From: Populus alba
Lineage: Eukaryota; Streptophyta; Magnoliopsida; Malpighiales; Salicaceae
Assembly: GCF_005239225.2 (NCBI RefSeq)
Contig: NC_133292.1
Location: 6,792,985-6,856,984, forward strand
Direction: 5' to 3'
DNA: 64,000 bases
Part shown: positions 36,660-48,166 of the stretch, in pieces
Layout: the number at the start of each line of letters is the position of its first letter
How positions within the stretch are numbered: position 1 is the first letter of the stretch
Translations under genes and position numbers: made by a program
Notes under the pieces: model-generated
Told to the model about the DNA's origin: nothing
Databases searched by the model: none
The model's input: the letters and a program-made list of their open reading frames with translations, nothing else

Positions 36660-38835
36660 AAATATTCGTTTGGGAAATAAATCGACAAGTCTTGTAACCT
36701 TATCTTTACAAAAAAACAAAAAAAAAACAAAAAACCACAATTAATTTTTTAATTTAGTTCAATTTTTATATATATAAAAAATAAAACCAGTTTTTTTTTT
36801 TTTTGAAAAAAATCAAAATCAATTCAATTATTTCAGTTATTTTGAAAAAAAAAATAGTTCAAACCGATTTGACTTGGTTTTTTTCTAATTTGGTTTGGTT
36901 TTCCAATTTCGATTCAGTTTTTTTAAAATTTTAATTAATTTAAATAGTTTTTTTTACAGTTTGGTTTTCTTGGTTTTTTTTTTTCCTGATTTTCTCAATT
37001 TAATCAGTTTTTTAGTTTTTTTGCTTACCCCTAAATTGAGGTGTTTTTATTTTTTAAAAAAACATTTTTTTCTATTTTTCTAATTATTCATATCCATTTT
37101 TCATCTTTATTCTAGAATATGGATTCCATAAAAAAAATTATTAACTAATAATATCTAAAATATGAAACAAAATTCTCATTTAATATTGTAACTAATGACA
37201 AAAAAATTAAGTAAATGATGAATCAAATGATACCCTTGTTTCTTAAAATGAATGTAATTTTCTTGAGAAAATAGATAACATTAATCCCATTCTCTATTTA
37301 TTACAAGTTTATCAATATATTAAATCATCTCATATCTTTAATATAACTATGGAGTATATTATCTTGGCTGGATCAAATTTTATTGAAACATTACTTTTTA
37401 ATCATATACTAAAATCCACAAATAATTCAAGAAAAAATGTATCGAAACTTAATTTTTAATAATTTCAGTTATCTTTACTATTAAAATTAATTACTCTATT
37501 ATATTTTCTTTAAAATAAATAGTTTATTAGTGATTTGGAAACACAAAATCTTGAAAAAAAAAAAAATGCAGTTTGACCCAATTTTGTTTTTTTTTAAGAA
37601 ATTAGTTTAGTGATAAAAAAAAGGGTAAAACAAATAATTATTAGTATCGCATTTAAATAAAAGAAATGTAGCTAAAAGTAGAAAATTTCCTTTTCATATT
37701 TAGAATATTCAAATTTTAACATTGTCATATATTAGTACTTTGATTATTCTATTTTTATTTACACTGATGTGAGTCTTTTATTTTTAAAATTATCCTTGTT
37801 TACTAATTTTGTCAACGCTGTTCGATATGGTGTTAAGTCTTTCAGCTAACTAAATAACATGCTAACACGATATTTTCCTAGGCATTGTTTTGTTTTAAAG
37901 TTTTAAAAATAGTTTTATTTTAAATTATTTTTTTAAATGAATGTGTTAGTGTAAAAAATAATTTTTAAAAAATAAAATATTATTTTAATGTATTTCTGAA
38001 TAAAATATTAAAACTTTAAAAATCAATCACTACCACTCTCTCAAATACCATCTTATATGATTTTTCTGCTTAAGAGACTTTCTTATTGTAGCCCCTTAAA
38101 GGCGGTTTAGGAGTGTGATAATAATTAATTTTTAAAATGTTTTATGTTCTGAGTAAATTTTTTATTTTATTTTTTAAAAAATATTTGTTAACATCAATTC
38201 ATTAAAATAATTTGAAAGCATCAAAGATATTAATTTAAAATAAATAAAAATTAAAAACATTTTTAAAATGTAAAAATAAATAGAATATTAATAATACTTT
38301 TTACAATTTATGCTAATTTTTAATAAGCTCCAAGAATGGAAGGTTCCCGTTCTGTGATCTAATCGATTTCATGGTGTGTTTGCTGCTGCTGATGAAGACC
38401 ACGTAACCAATTATGGCTTTCCGAAACTGCACATCATTGACCTCTCTCCCACACCAATTATAGCTAAAGTAAACGTCTTAGTATAGAAGGAAGCGAGTAT
38501 GAACACTGCCTTACCAGTCTCTCCAGCTTATAGCAATTACTCGTGCTCCAAAACAAATAACAAAGGAACAGATTAAGAGCACTGAAGGATACTAGAATTC
38601 TTCTTAAACCATTGATCTCTCATGCAATAGATGAAAACACAGACAAGAAGAGAATAAACAAGAAGAAAAGTGTTATTGACCCAAAAGGGTTGCTCATAAA
38701 AAATAAAAATAACAAAGTAAATTCATAGTTTTATTCTAACGATAATTCTTATATTTCGTCTATCTATCTTTTTAGAAGATTTATGACTTCTTAGATTGGT
38801 TTAAAACAAACCTTCATAAGATAATAAAATTTCTT
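36660..38835. other. AT-rich intergenic DNA
   Basis: Long T/A runs. Two segments resemble the MITE-like family: 37888-38035 and 38106-38290. No gene is supported. Confidence 0.4.
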
Positions 38836-39182
38836 TAACATGTGCCATCATAAGGACCTCATGGGTTCTACACCACAAGGAAAGCAATTCAGTGCGCTTA
38901 ACAACATTAATCCATACGAGGGAAACTCGTGTGGAAGTCTTTTATCGAAGAAACGTGAAACATCGCCTTCACCTTCAAGCTTCGATGAAGATCACGAGTC
39001 AGAATCTTCATTTGAATTTGGTTGGAAACCAGTTGTTATGGGGTATGCCAGTGATTTATAATTGGAGCAGTTATTGGGGACATTGCCTTAAAAACGAAAC
39101 GTGAATGGTTGCTGAAGATCTTTAGCACAACACAGCAGAAAATGAGTAGATCCGAGCCAGCACAATGGAGACATAGAAATTG
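38836..39182 (+). pseudogene. C-terminal relic of a receptor-like protein (LRR-RLP)
   Basis: The frame at 38840-39061 reads like the end of a plant LRR receptor-like protein. It has a TPQGKQF juxta-LRR motif, a YEGN...CGSLLSKK cap, an acidic Ser/Glu-rich stretch and FEFGWKPVVMGYA at the start of the membrane segment. A frameshift near 39050-39060 then moves to another frame, which continues IIGAVIGDIALKTKREWLLK, the rest of the membrane helix and the short basic tail. The stop is near 39182. Intact family members are cell-surface immune or developmental receptors without a kinase domain. No LRR-coding sequence precedes it, so this is a severed fragment. Family assignment rests on motif order. 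Confidence 0.75.
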
Positions 39183-39887
39183 AACTTTTCTTAGGCAAGA
39201 TCCTCCCTCCATGATGTAAAATAGGCATTTTTTTACTCTTTTTCCTTTTTTCCCCCTTGTTCATCGCTTATTCGTCTGCGTCGGTTGCGCAGGTTTAGAA
39301 GAGCAGAATGACAGTGTTTCATATTGTGAAAACTTCTGGTTTTGCATTATAGTTTGAGTAATGGAATTGGCTTGTGTATCGCCTTCAAGGACAGGATTAT
39401 TACAACTTCAAGACCCTAGGCAATTTGGTGAATGTTTTATCCATTTACTTTTCATAGACTAGATGTTGGTTTTCTGGCCAGGGTTAGGATTTGTTTAGTA
39501 ACCAAACTTTCTTCTTCTTCTTCTTTTATCCTAACGATTTTATAAGATAGATACAGAGCACCGTTTTTGTTCATGATTATGGAGAACGAACAATTCATCA
39601 TTTCAGTCACAGAGTTGTCTTGACTTGAAAGCTTGGAATAGATACATATATGGAAGAAAATCTCTGAAATCAGTGTTTCTTGAAACAGTTCAGTGTTCCA
39701 ATTATCAAAATTTAACATCTTCTTCACTGAAAAGTTTCCATTTTATGAGTTTGGTAATTAGCAGCTAAAATGGCTTTGCAGATCAATAATTGGACTACAC
39801 AGATAAAGACAGTAATACAATTCCATCAACACCTACAATGCGCTCCTCCTCCTTGTTAACCTCCGCCCATAACTAGGCATCAAGGAT
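39183..39887. other. DNA between two RLP relics
   Basis: No coding text was recognised. The part next to 39182 may be the former 3' UTR of the receptor-like gene. A (TTC)n run lies near 39510-39524. Confidence 0.4.
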
Positions 39888-40070
39888 GTGAACTTGCCGT
39901 CCATTACAACAGTTGATGGCAACAAGGGCATAAAAAGATCATATGTGGAGGTCGTCGAATTCTTCATTGCCATTAATCTCTCAAGCAACAGATTTCAAGG
40001 GAAAAATCCTAAATTAAAGGGGAACCTAAAGGTTCTTGCAGATGAGAGCAACTACCTCCTCGGGGAAAGG
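39888..40070 (+). pseudogene. Internal LRR relic of a receptor-like protein
   Basis: The plus frame reads GNKGIKRSYVEVVEFFIAINLSSNRFQGKNPKLKGNLKVL. This is the family island-to-LRR transition (NKG...Y..I...F.AIDLSSN.F.G.IP..IGNLK.L) found upstream of the last repeats. The LRR phase is then lost and the frame runs on without family content to 40175. It lies downstream of the C-terminal relic although it encodes a more N-terminal part, so the two pieces do not come from one simple in-place decay. Confidence 0.7.
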
Positions 40071-41437
40071 AGGGAAAATCTCCATGGTCCGGATACGTTA
40101 GAAAAGCACTCCCCAAGAAACCATTTAGGACGGAGAACAAACAATCTCAAGAACAGAGAAACAAAAGAGGTTTAAGTGTTTCTCGTAGTAAACGTACGTA
40201 CTATTGCAGAAAGAGAAAAGGCCACATGCTTACGTTGCTAGCTAGCCCATTGACATTCGGCTATAGATCATCTATACTTGCTATTAATTACCACATACGT
40301 AAAGATAGCTCTTTTGCAAGATGATATGAAAATTTTCACTTTTTTCATGAATGAATACATCAAAATAGATTATATTAAGAGAAATGAAACAATTTGGAGT
40401 CCCATAATATGCTTCCTATTCTAATCAATTAGTACAAAACACATGTATAGGTATACATGCCATCTCTTTTAATTACGGGAGTTCAGAGTATAGGCATACC
40501 TTTGGAAGCTTTGGACAGGCTGATTACATGCAGTGGTTCAAAGATCGACTGTCTATCCTTAATTTCTTCGCTTTTAATCAGATTGGTGTTCTTGCATTCC
40601 ACACATGCATCAAGATGTGCTCGAGTAGATATACATGGAGATTGTTAATTAGTCAACCAAATTCCTTGAATTAATTAAATTACATCTGTCCTTTTTGCAG
40701 CATTTTTTATCTCCTCTATGCAAAGGATTCTTCTCGTATTATAGTTCACATATATAACAATTGAGAAACAAACTTTAATTAATTAATCAAGCAATAAAAA
40801 CAGCACGCTCCCACCGAGTATAGCAATGTCTGAAGTTAACTAAAAGCTAATACTTAAAAGCAAATCTTTGGTTTTTCTCACAGCTGGGTATAGAAATTCA
40901 TGTTTCCACTAAAGTATTTAGACAGCATAAAACTGCATACACATGTCAATGCTTGATTGTGTTAGTCAAACACGCTTGTAGTTCAATTAATTATATATAG
41001 CACCTATGTTTTCCACCCTTAAGAGGTTTTTGGTTCGGAAAGGGAAAAAATAAAGCAGCAAGTGACCTAAAACTTAATTCGATTGGATAGGGTACCCTTA
41101 ACATACTGCTAGCTAGCTACTTAATTAACCATGGAATGATAAGCTGATCATTACAATTTACACTAATTCAATACTTTTCATTATCCCTACATATCACCAT
41201 ATATATATATAAGGTTAACTACAATCAATGATATTGCAGACGCAGAAAGTACTTGCTCTTGAACACAAATATATTTGATCACATTTTATGTACAGTTGAT
41301 AATCAAATTGCAAGGAGAAAATTACAGGTTTTTAGTTTGGTATTAAACTTCTCAATCACTAATGTATGTTTGTTTAATCCATCTCTATCTTCCAAGTAAT
41401 TGCATACTCTAGCTACATGGAATTGTAGAATACTAAT
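40071..41437. other. Intergenic DNA, includes 3' UTR of the PADRE gene
   Basis: No other gene was recognised. The 3' UTR of the minus-strand gene that ends at 41438 must occupy its right edge. A short (AT)n run occurs near 41198-41211. Confidence 0.4.
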
Positions 41438-42064
41438 TCATGCCTTCTCGTTTTGTTTCCACTTCAACCTTGTAAACCTGCAGGGAGAGTACCTTATTTT
41501 GTACTCTGAAATAGTCTCAAGTTTAGGTGACCATGTTTGTTCTTTTGATCCAACCAGCTGTTCATAATGCTTCTTCAACTCTGGAGTGCTACAAAGAAAA
41601 CTATTACCAGGGCTAGTAGAACCTGCAGTTTGATCTTGATCTCCGCCTCTATTTATAAGCCTCGTTATGAATTCTGGCACAACCTTAATCAAAACCCTAC
41701 CCTCAGCACCCTTTATGTACTGGAAAGGAGACTCTCCAAAATTAATAGGGGTTCGTTTAGGGCTAGAGCTGAAGGCTGCAAGAGAAGAAGCTGACAAAAC
41801 ATTGCATGCAAAGCGATCTAATGGAAGGACAAAGTAGGTTTGGCCTGGCATGAGCTCATCATCAATGGCTAGGGATGGAACAGGATGACCAATGAAGAAA
41901 GAATCTGCATGGCAGACCATTTTGTCTGGATTCTGAAACATGATCTCTCCAGCTATGTGTTTGTTGCTGCCAGTTAAGATTCTTGTGGTTCCTTCCCAGA
42001 AGATTAGCTTCACCACTGAAGATCTTGAGCTTTGATGGAAACATGGAAACACTGCATATCCCAT
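41438..42064 (-). CDS. DUF4228/PADRE-domain protein
   Basis: A single-exon minus-strand gene of 208 residues. From the chosen start (MGYAVFPCF) it shows the family order: VVKLIFWEGTTRIL, then GEIMFQNPDKMVCHADSFFIG, then IDDELMPGQTYFVLPLDRF, then a Ser-rich linker and a variable C-terminus with Arg/Lys clusters. Proteins of this plant-specific family are often induced by pathogens and abiotic stress; their biochemical role is unknown. The start at 42064 was chosen because the domain begins here, as in relatives. The open frame continues to an ATG at 42262, which would add 66 residues of Pro/Ser/Leu-rich text that looks like translated leader. Gly2 follows Met, but position 6 is Phe, so a standard myristoylation signal is absent. 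A LINE lies upstream, head-to-head. Confidence 0.88.
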   Translation of the reverse strand: MGYAVFPCFHQSSRSSVVKLIFWEGTTRILTGSNKHIAGEIMFQNPDKMVCHADSFFIGHPVPSLAIDDELMPGQTYFVLPLDRFACNVLSASSLAAFSSSPKRTPINFGESPFQYIKGAEGRVLIKVVPEFITRLINRGGDQDQTAGSTSPGNSFLCSTPELKKHYEQLVGSKEQTWSPKLETISEYKIRYSPCRFTRLKWKQNEKA

Positions 42065-42404
42065 CTGAAGAGAGACAGAGATAAAATATATGAAGTTTGG
42101 ATTGCTTGAGTACTTTTGGGTTTTGGATGTAGAAGATAAGATAGAGGAGGGGTTAAATAAACAAGGGAGCCTGGTTAAGGATTGACGTAGATAAAGTCTA
42201 GGTATATGTTTCTTAAAGGGGTTTTGATGGGGTCGGTGGTCAGCCATGACGGCTTTGAACATCTAAATATATCGATCCTCTCACAGCTTCACGGGGTATC
42301 TTCTCAAAACTTCCAAAAGACTTGGTTGTTACAGCTCACCCTGGCCAAAGTGCTGTTGAGAAAGTCAATTTGCTTGCTAGCTAGCTAGCTCGATCGATCC
42401 GTGG

Positions 42405-42421
42405 TAGTTAATAAATATATA
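42405..42421 (-). promoter_or_regulatory. TATA-box candidate of the PADRE gene
   Basis: Minus-strand tatatatttat (plus 42411-42421) lies about 350 bp upstream of the chosen start codon. It would predict a leader of about 310 nt. Just downstream are ctagctagctagct (42377-42390) and cgatcgatc (42391-42399), which are self-complementary short repeats. Confidence 0.4.
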
Positions 42422-42954
42422 CCTAGTTTAGTTTTAGCATCACATCCAATATTTCTTTCTTCACTTGTTATATTGTTTTTGGACACGTTGGAAATGTTAA
42501 GTTTATTTTATTTTATTTTATTTTAAAAAAAACAGATCTATATATAATTTTGAGTATCATCTTTTCGTAACATGAAATGAAATGATGGGAAATCTTATTG
42601 AATTTTTTTTTATTTACTTAGCATGATTACGAGAAATTGTGACAACTTCCTGGCCCTTTTTACTTTTCCTCAAGGATTCATATGGTTTGCGTGCTAGATT
42701 CAATTAATAACATCAGATTATATACATATAAGTTAAAAAATCGGTGATATGAATCTAGGCCTCGCCTGCCAAGCTATACATCAAAACTTTGAGCTCTGAC
42801 CATGCATTTTATCAATATTTAAGTAAATGCACGATGAATGATATAAATGGTGGTCGTAACTCAATAGCCATAAATAAACATGTGCCCTCTACTTATTTCT
42901 TTATAGGGCCGACCGGGGACCTCCTCATATGAATGAATAATATACTTTATGATC
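42422..42954. other. Upstream region of the PADRE gene up to the LINE
   Basis: AT-rich, no ORF. It holds whatever distal promoter the PADRE gene retains before the LINE insertion. Confidence 0.4.
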
Positions 42955-42972
42955 ATAGTCTTACAGAAAATT

Positions 42973-43653
42973 GACAACTGTTTAGCCCTGGTTCGATATG
43001 ACGTGGCTGCAGCTGATTATAGGATCGTCGTTGGGCAGCCTGTTGTCTGTCTCTCTGAAGTACAAGAATTGGATCAGGTGGGAGGCTTCTCTGCGCATGA
43101 GAAAACGGGCCGAAAGCAAAGACAGAAACAACACTTTATAGGCCCAACAACAACAGCTACTTCAACAGACACTGGGCCATCTTTTACAAACTTCATACAA
43201 CCAATTGTTGACCCATCTGATCTTTGCATTCTTGAATCAAAGAATAAGAAATCGCAGAAACACAGAGCCAAGAGGATTAAACGCAAAACAAGTTCTCTTT
43301 CGAGAAGGAAATCACACAAACTAGCACACCACAGACAAAAGCAACCTGAGACAGTAATCATAGAGTATTCAGTGTCGGACAATGGCATTAAGAACAGAAA
43401 CGCAATTATCTGTTGTGGGAAGGAACATGTGGGTGATGATGAGGCCAATAGCTCACACTATCAATCCCCTGCAGCTCATGGTAACCAAGTTGCTGACTCT
43501 TTACGATCCGGCTCTTGGGAGGAAGCTAATGCTTGCTGGGAAGTTGGAAAAGCTATCCTTCAGGTGCATGATGATAATCACCTGATGACACAAACAATAC
43601 AGGGACTCATAGATAATGAGCAGGAGGAGTGGCTACGAAGGAAAAATGAGTAA
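42973..43653 (+). pseudogene. LINE ORF1, 3' part
   Basis: The frame is open across the insertion junction to a stop at 43651-43653. The visible part is hydrophilic with a strongly basic KKSQKHRAKRIKRKT-like segment near 43245-43310. The DUF4283-type N-terminal domain and zinc knuckle common in plant L1 ORF1 are absent because the element begins here. ORF1 proteins bind the element RNA. The open frame begins at 42949 in host DNA, so any ATG there is not the element's own start. Confidence 0.75.
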
Positions 43654-43697
43654 GTCAATTTTATCCAGTCTGATGGTATGGTTCTTACATCCATTTT

Positions 43698-46600
43698 ATG
43701 GGTAGTATTGTTGTTTGGAATGTTTGTGGTTTAGGGAGCAGAGTAAAAAAAAGATGTGTGAGGAATTTGGGTAGGAAATTGTCTATTGATGTTCTGGGTA
43801 TTTTAGAAACAAAATTAGAAAATATTCATGACAGTATTATTAGCTCTATCTGGGGTCGGCGTGCTAGAGACTGGTATGCAGTCCCCTCTATAGGCCTTTC
43901 TGGGGGGATTTTATGTATATGGAATCCAGCTTCTTTTTTGTGTATCTAGATGCTCAATTGCTCTGAATGGGCGTATTTTACATGTAGAAGGCACTTTTAC
44001 TCGTTATAATTTGGATTGCTTGGTATCCTTTATTTATGCTCCGATTGATGGTACCCTGAAGAAAGAATTATGGGACTACTTGATTACTTTCAAAGATAGT
44101 GTTAGCACTCCATGGTGTCTTGCTGGTGACTTCAATGAAACTTTGTCATCCTCGGATCGTAAAGGTGGTTCAAAAGTATCTGCTGCTATGTCAAGATTCA
44201 AGCAGTGTATTGATAGTTGCGAACTTCTTGATCTCCCCTTAAATGGAAAAAGATTTACTTGGTCTAGAGGTAACGCAGCAAGTCGAATTGACAGAATTTT
44301 CGTATCGGGTGATTGGCTGCAGCTTCTTCCAGCCTCTACTTTATTCGGTCTCCCAAGGTTCTCTTCTGACCATAGACCCCTGCAGCTGTTATTAGACTAC
44401 AAGAATTGGGGACCAAAACCATTCCGGTTTATGAACTGTTGGTGGCTGATGGCTGACTTCAGGAAGATGATACAAAGTTTCTGGAACTCCATTTCAGTCT
44501 CATCAACTGGTAGAGGGAACATGGTCTCAGCTTTCAAGATGTTAAAGGAGAGATGTAAGCACTGGAACAAAGAAGTTGTGGGCAACATGTCTAACCAAAT
44601 CAAGGAGCTGGAGTCAGAAGCTGACTCCCTTGACAATCTCAAAGAATGCAGAGACCTGTCAGCTGATGAATTAATTAGAAGCAATGTCATTGTCTCCAAA
44701 CTTCGAACTCTGTATATAATGCAAGAGTCTATCTGGCATCAGAAGTCAAGGGTGCAGTGGTGCAAGCTTGGGGACAAGAACACACGTTTTTTTTCATTTA
44801 GCTGCAACAATAAGACAGAAACGAAACCTGATTTCATCACTGGAAGTTGATGGGAATATGTTGTCTAAGCCTGCCGAGATGAAGATAGCTGTCTTCAACT
44901 TCTTCCGTAATTTATACTCCCATCATGACAGACCACGACCTTCATGTTATCATCTGGAATTTCAAAAGTTGAAGCCCTCATCCTCGGTTGCTCTGGAATG
45001 CCCGTTCTCTACAGAGGAAATCAAAGCTGCGGTTTGGGATTGTGAAGGAAATAAGGCACCAGGTCCTGATGGTATTAATTTTACCTTTATTAAGAAAGCT
45101 TGGAGTACTATAGGCGGGGACATCACCCGTATGGTTGAAGACTTTTATCAATCTAACCTTCTCCCTTCAGGCATCAATAACTCCTTTGTTACACTCATTC
45201 CTAAGATAAATTGTGCTGCAAAGTTGGCGGACTTTAGACCTATCAGTTTGGTGGGAAGCTTATATAAGATTATATCAAAGTTGCTGGCAATCAGATTGAA
45301 ACATGTTATGCCAGAAGTTATTACAGACAATCAAACTGCTTTCATCAAAGGTAGGCAAATACTTGACAGTGTATTGATTGCAAATGAGGCTATTGCTTAC
45401 ATCAAGGAAAACCATGGTAAAGCTTATCTTTTCAAACTTGACTTTCATAAAGCATTTGATTCTGTCATATGGGAATACATTAACGAAGTTATGGCTAGTA
45501 TGGGCTTTGGATCCAGATGGAGAGGGTGGATTATGCAATGTATTTCTACAGCAAAGATGTCTGTTCTTGTTAATGGCTCTCCCACAGAGGAATTCAGCTT
45601 GGAAAAAGGATTACGCCAAGGAGATCCGCTCTCTCCTTTTCTCTTTAATCTTGCCGTCCAGGGGTTGAGTTGTATGCTGCAGCGTGGTTGTGATATGGAA
45701 TTGATTGAAGGTCTGAATTTCAGCAGTTCTGGTCCTGCATTATCTCACTTGCAGTTTGCGGATGATACCCTTATATTCAGTTCAGCTTCCCTATCCAGTT
45801 TACAGAACATAAAGCATATCCTTTTATGCTTTGAACTTATATCAGGGCTGAAAGTTAACTTCTACAAAAGCAGTATTATTGGCGTGGGTATTGAAGATCA
45901 TGTATGCCGCCACTCAGCGCAGATTCTTAGGTGCAAGCAGGAACTACTCCCAATCACATATCTTGGTCTTCCCATCGGTGCAAATATGAACAGAGTTTCA
46001 ATGTGGAAGCCTATTATCAGCAAAATCAGCAGCAGGTTGGCTGCATGGAAAGGCAGATTTCTATCTATTGGAGGTAGATTGTGTCTACTTAAATCTGTTC
46101 TAAGTAACTTGCCCATCTACTATCTATCTTTATTTCCCATGCCAGCAACAGTTGCAACAACAATTGAGAGAAAGTTCAGATCTTTTCTATGGTCTGGAAA
46201 AGAGGAAAGCAGGAAATTATGCAATGTCAGCTGGTCAACAGTTTCTCTCCCGAAAAGGATAGGGGGCCTTGGGATTGGGTCTTTAAGGGATAAAAATACA
46301 GCATTGCTGTATAAATGGCAATGGAGGTTGGGTTCGGAGGAATCAAGCTTATGGAAGGAATTGATCAAATTCATACACAACACAAACAGCTCCAGTTTCC
46401 TGCCACAAACCCCTCTTTCAGGAACTGGCAGCACATGGACGCGTATGATTAACCATTGTATTAAAGATAACAGATTGCAAGAGATTGTGTCCCATCAATC
46501 TATGGTTCTTATTGGTAATGGCAAGAGAACAACGTTTTGGCATGATATTTGGGTTGCCAATCACTGTCTTGCAAATCGTTTCCCTACTCTTTACCGTTTA

Positions 46601-47855
46601 TCCAATGATAAAGATGCCAGCATTGACAAGATGGGAATGTGGGATGGTTTTGAATGGATATGGCTCTTTTTCCTGGTCAAGGCCTTTGAGGGGTCGAAAC
46701 ATTGGTTTGTTAGAACAATTATATATCGTTCTCTCAAAGGTGCATTTAGACAGCGAATCAGAGGATAGACTAATATGGAAGGACAACAAATCAGGAAGAT
46801 TTTCAGTTAAATCTCTATGTGGGCTGCTAAGCCCAACTCACTATTCTACCAATGGCTTCTCTTTTGCTGGAATCTGGAAAGGTGTAGTCCCTCCTAAAGT
46901 GGAGATCTTCTGTTGGATGGCTATTATTAACAGACTCAACACCCGAGGTGTGCTGGTTAGAAGAGGTGTTTTTGGATAGCTCACACTCCAACTGCCCTAT
47001 TTGTCAAGTTGAGGAAGAGTCGGTTGATCACTTACTTCTACATTGCCATAATCATTGGATCATCTGGTCTAAAATCATCAAGTGGTGGGGATTATCATGG
47101 TGCTGCCCTAAGAATTTGTCATGCTTATTCTCTCAGTGGACTGTCATGGTTCAGGGTAAATTTCAGAAAAAAGCATGGCTGATGTTGTTTTTCTCAGTGG
47201 TATGGTCCCTTTGGCTTCTTCGAAATGACCTGATATTTCGACAAAAGTCGCCGAACTATGATTCAGTCTTCTTCCTTATCATCGCTCGGCTGTGCTTATG
47301 GTTGAAAGCACTTCATCCTGACTTTCCTTACTCCCCTCTAGATCTGTTAAGATCGTCAGCAGGTCTGATCCGCTGGTCCAATGTTCAGATTTATAGAACT
47401 GGTGTTATATGGTCTCCTCCTCCCATTGGTAGATTCAAGTGGAACGTGGATGGCTCCTCTCTTGGAAAGCCTGGTCTCTCTCAGGTATAGGTGGTGCCTT
47501 GCGCAATCACCAAGGTCATCTCCTTGGTATTTTTTCTCTTCAAGTAGGGATTCTAGACTCGAACATAGCTGAGCTGAGAGCTGTTGTCAAAGCTATTGAG
47601 CTTTCAGCCTCAAAGTGTTTCCTTCATCATAAGCATATAATTATTGAATCTGATTCTGCCAATGTAATCAGCTGGATGCATAATACTCACAACAGGCCAT
47701 GGATGCATAGAGACCTCTTCTCCACAGTTCAGAAATTGACTAGTCTGTTTGGTTCAATTACTTTTTCTCATGTGTACCGTGAGAGCAATAGTCTGGCAGA
47801 TTGTATGGCTAAGCAAGGAGTGCACAGATCCAGTGATTTCATTGCTTGGTTATGA
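43698..47855 (+). pseudogene. LINE ORF2: endonuclease, reverse transcriptase and RNase H, frameshifted
   Basis: It begins 45 bp after the ORF1 stop. Visible motifs in order: an AP-endonuclease start VVWNVCGLG, LETKLE, GDFNE (near 44125-44139) and SDHRPL (near 44365-44382). The reverse transcriptase shows KLDFHKAFDSV, GLRQGDPLSPFLF and the active-site FADDTLIF (45755-45778; FADD is normal in plant L1). The zf-RVT region has CPICQVEEES.DHLLLHC, and RNase H has NVDGSSLG, AELRA, ESDSAN and NSLADCMAK (catalytic acids present). The reading frame changes five times, near 43931-43942, 44787-44794, 46667-46671, 46969-46973 and 47474-47484. Four of these are T runs and one a CT run. No catalytic motif is lost, so decay is slight but abolishes a full-length product. 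Confidence 0.92.
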
Positions 47856-48166
47856 TTCATCTCTCAGATTATGTCTATCAGACTATATGTGCATCTCTTC
47901 AGAGGTTTACATTCTCGTGAAAATTAAATTGGAGACTCTTGGACGCTTCTCTTGGTTTTGCAGTAATGGTTTTCTTGTGTTGATTATATTGTTGCTTTCT
48001 TAGTCTATTTCTGATGTTTTGTCCTCTTTGTTTGGACTTTGCTTTGATTGGCATTTCCTGCAAAATTGATATGCGGCAGGCTTTGTAATTTTTTGTCTCG
48101 CCAGGCTATGGCGTTTAATGAAACCATATACTTCTCAAAAAAAAAAAAATAGTCTTACAGAAAATT

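Larger units (their letters stand above)
42955..48166 (+). mobile_element. L1-type LINE retrotransposon with target-site duplication
   Basis: The element spans about 42973-48149 and is bounded by the 17-bp direct repeat tagtcttacagaaaatt (42956-42972 and 48150-48166). The preceding A at 42955 and the last A of the tail may make it 18 bp. It carries the end of ORF1, all of ORF2 (endonuclease, reverse transcriptase, zinc-binding region, plant-type RNase H), a roughly 300-bp 3' UTR and a poly-A tail of about 12 at 48138-48149. The 5' end starts inside ORF1, as expected from incomplete target-primed reverse transcription. The intact duplication and readable ORFs point to a fairly recent insertion. 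It is inactive because of the 5' truncation and five frameshifts in ORF2. Confidence 0.95.

Noticed and set aside
44397..46789. Minus-strand ORFs of 60-104 codons across the LINE
   Set aside because: They are shadows of the plus-strand ORF2 frames.
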